This document shows, piece after piece, positions 48,189 to 50,011 of a stretch of DNA of 50,011 nt. This stretch comes from a virus: IMG/VR virus record IMGVR_UViG_3300020205_001469, positions 1-50,011 of that record. One strand, 5' to 3'. The first letter of the stretch is position 1. Each line of letters begins with the position of its first letter. Made by a program: the position numbers and the translations under genes. The notes under the pieces were generated by a model that saw only the letters and a list, made by a program, of their open reading frames with translations, was not told the origin of the DNA and made no database searches.

Positions 48189-50011
48189 CAAGCACCTTTA
48201 CTTTACTGGACTCTATTTCAAATGCAAACTTAGAGTCAATATAATCAATAGTGATTATACTATTGGGTTTAACTACCTCAAATAACAACTTTCTGCTTAG
48301 TGGTGTCTTAATTTCGTTGTCAATGACCCTGGCCAACGGCCTTGCGCCCATCTTTTTATCGTATCCCTTTGTTATCAATGCATCGATACAACTCTCACTG
48401 CAACGAACTTTAAGTTGCTTGCTACTAAGTAGTTCATTTAACTCTTGCATAAACTTGTTAACTACTTTCTTAATACTGAGAGTATCCAATGACTTAAATT
48501 TAACAATTGCATCCAATCTATTTCTAAATTCAGGTTTAAAGAAATCCTTAACTTCTTTATCATCAGCATCTGTACGATCTAATACTGTTGTAAATCCCAT
48601 ATTGCTACGTTCGTTGGCCTCGGCACCCAGGTTACTGGTCATAATAACAATAGTGTTACGGCAGTCAGCTTTCTTTCCGTTACTACCAGTAGCCACGCCA
48701 TCATCCATTACCTGCAACAATACGTTATAAACATCTGGATGCGCTTTTTCAATTTCATCAAACAATATAATTGAGTGAGGATGTTTTTCCACTTCACTAA
48801 TAAGCAAGCCACCAGCCATACTACCATCTTCATAGCCCACGTAGCCAGGTGGAGCACCAATTAGTTTAGCAACACTGTGCCGTTCCTGGTATTCACTCAT
48901 GTCAAATCGCAACAACTTCATGCTTAACTGTTGACTTAACAATTTAGCAAGTTCTGTTTTACCAACACCAGTTGGGCCTGTGAATAAGAAATTACCAATG
49001 GGCTTATTAAGCGATTTAAGGCCAGCTTTGGCCACAAATATTTTTGCCAATACCGTATCAACAGCATGGTCTTGCCCATATAACTTCTCTTTAATAGTAT
49101 CCTCTAGCGTTACAGATACTTGATCACGTTCTCCCATTAATTGCTGTAATGGTATTTTAGTTTGCTTGCTTACTATGTCTAAAATATGTGATTTAGTAAT
49201 TAGAAATTTGCCTGCTTTAATCTTGGCCTTGGCGCATGCCATATCAATTAAGTCAATAGCCTTGTCAGGTAGTTTCCTATCACGAATATATCTGTCGCTG
49301 TACTCAACTGCAATATCAATAGCAGTTTCTGATATCTTGCCGCCATGAAATTCTTCGTAACTGGATTTTAGTCCACGTAAAATTTTCTTGGTAGTATCTA
49401 CTGTGGGCTCATCAATACTCAACCTATAGAATCGACGCATTAACGCACGATCTTTTTCAAAACTCTGAGTATATTCTTCCCATGTGGTAGATGCAACTAC
49501 TTTGATTTTACCTTTAGCCAGGGATGGTTTTAACATGTTAGCCAAGTCCACACTACTTTGACTGCCTGCACCGGCGCCTTTCATTTGATGTGCTTCATCG
49601 ATAAACAAGATACAGTTCTTTTTAGCTTCCATTGCGGTAAGTATGTCTTTGAGTTTTTCTTCAAACTCACCGCGATACTTACTACCAGCCAACAAACTAC
49701 CAACATCTAAATTGTATACTATAAAGTCTTTTAAGTAATCCGGCACAAATCCCTTGAGTATGTTGTATGCCAATCCTTCCACAATAGCCGTTTTGCCTAC
49801 TCCTGGATCACCAACCAACAATACATTACTCTTATTCTTACGTGCTAGTACTTGAATAATTTCGGTTAGTTCATCATCACGACTAATAACTGGATCAATC
49901 TTTCCTTCTTCACATAACTTGTTGACATTGGTGCAGTATTCATCCAAGATACTATCTGCTCGTGAATCCGACACATCCTTGGTGGCTTTGCCGTAGTTTT
50001 TATTAAAGAAC
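48178..50011 (-). CDS. clpA: ClpA-type AAA+ unfoldase, N-terminus outside window
   Basis: The visible 610 residues contain two AAA+ modules: GDPGVGKT with ILFIDEAH (first) and GPTGVGKT with IILFDEIEKAHPDVYNVLLQ (second), plus GSLLAGSKYRGEFEEKLK and RPLARVIDNEIKTPLSRKLL. In E. coli ClpA an IGL loop contacts ClpP; here the corresponding segment has MGF (SNMGFTTV), close to the [LIV]G[FL] rule, so ClpP binding is plausible. The frame stays open to the right edge (no stop before 50011), so the N-domain that binds ClpS is not visible. With ClpS at 15652-15951 it could redirect host ClpP. No ClpP gene is seen. Confidence 0.92.
   Translation of the reverse strand, partial: FFNKNYGKATKDVSDSRADSILDEYCTNVNKLCEEGKIDPVISRDDELTEIIQVLARKNKSNVLLVGDPGVGKTAIVEGLAYNILKGFVPDYLKDFIVYNLDVGSLLAGSKYRGEFEEKLKDILTAMEAKKNCILFIDEAHQMKGAGAGSQSSVDLANMLKPSLAKGKIKVVASTTWEEYTQSFEKDRALMRRFYRLSIDEPTVDTTKKILRGLKSSYEEFHGGKISETAIDIAVEYSDRYIRDRKLPDKAIDLIDMACAKAKIKAGKFLITKSHILDIVSKQTKIPLQQLMGERDQVSVTLEDTIKEKLYGQDHAVDTVLAKIFVAKAGLKSLNKPIGNFLFTGPTGVGKTELAKLLSQQLSMKLLRFDMSEYQERHSVAKLIGAPPGYVGYEDGSMAGGLLISEVEKHPHSIILFDEIEKAHPDVYNVLLQVMDDGVATGSNGKKADCRNTIVIMTSNLGAEANERSNMGFTTVLDRTDADDKEVKDFFKPEFRNRLDAIVKFKSLDTLSIKKVVNKFMQELNELLSSKQLKVRCSESCIDALITKGYDKKMGARPLARVIDNEIKTPLSRKLLFEVVKPNSIITIDYIDSKFAFEIESSKVKVLDAQ

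Noticed and set aside
48251-48730. Plus-strand open frame of 159 codons in clpA
   Set aside because: Ser/Leu-rich antisense of the second AAA+ module.

Overview
The window is about 50 kb of a large tailed phage of the T4-like (contractile tail) type. The evidence is a set of recognisable T4-family genes: UvsW helicase (9395-10849), UvsY (28231-28683), UvsX (31334-32395), gp32 (33378-34352), terminase large subunit gp17 (36262-37827) and a probable clamp-loader subunit gp62 (8085-8582). There are also T4-type late promoter motifs (core TAAATA), overlapping ATGA/GTGA/TAATG gene junctions and almost no non-coding DNA. Base composition is AT-rich by eye. The surface-glycan genes, ClpS/ClpA and a proteobacterial-style tRNA-Ile2 suggest an aquatic Gram-negative host; that is inference.

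Layout. 1-6432 (minus): tail-fibre and virion-surface genes with long coiled-coil repeats. 6454-11939: replication block (mini DNA-polymerase-III-like protein, zinc-finger protein, gp62-like, UvsW). 11973-16282: small early genes, each group with its own sigma70-type promoter, plus an AAA+ ATPase cassette with promoter and terminator, a nitronate-monooxygenase-like protein, a tRNA and ClpS. 16283-17712: a late gene with a nuclease-like motif and a small opposite-strand gene. 17693-25692: a surface-polysaccharide block (glycosyltransferases, methyltransferases, cupins, nucleotidyltransferase, KpsC/S-like domains) in alternating orientations. 25685-34352 (minus): gp32, an inserted gene, uvsX, an acidic small protein, two radical SAM enzymes, uvsY, a small gene, a NodU-type carbamoyltransferase and an APS-kinase/nucleotidyltransferase fusion. 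34486-48188 (minus): packaging and probable head-cargo genes. 48178-50011: a ClpA-type unfoldase cut by the right edge.

The most interesting signal is distributed. At least seven proteins (16283-17440 and several in 34486-45997) begin with a short N-terminal segment ending in (L/I/V)xE. In T4, such a sequence targets internal proteins and Alt to the prohead and is cut by the gp21 protease. Three of them, above all the 718-aa product of 40782-42938, also contain repeated QGVAE/QGVTE tripeptide-type sites between unlike modules, as expected for a polyprotein matured inside the head. The proposed cargo includes a PD-(D/E)xK-like nuclease candidate, an RNA-ligase-like/NMNAT-like fusion and a nucleotidyltransferase-like protein. 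My working hypothesis is a capsid-delivered enzyme set.

Other notable points: a 15-codon copy of the uvsX start, differing from uvsX only at synonymous positions, leads by a TAATG junction into an inserted gene. Late-promoter-like motifs lie only 5-7 nt before six ATGs, implying leaderless late mRNAs. Twin early promoters carry an inverted repeat. Two radical SAM genes sit between uvsX and uvsY. The phage carries its own ClpS and ClpA. All functional calls come from motif recognition by eye; no search was run.
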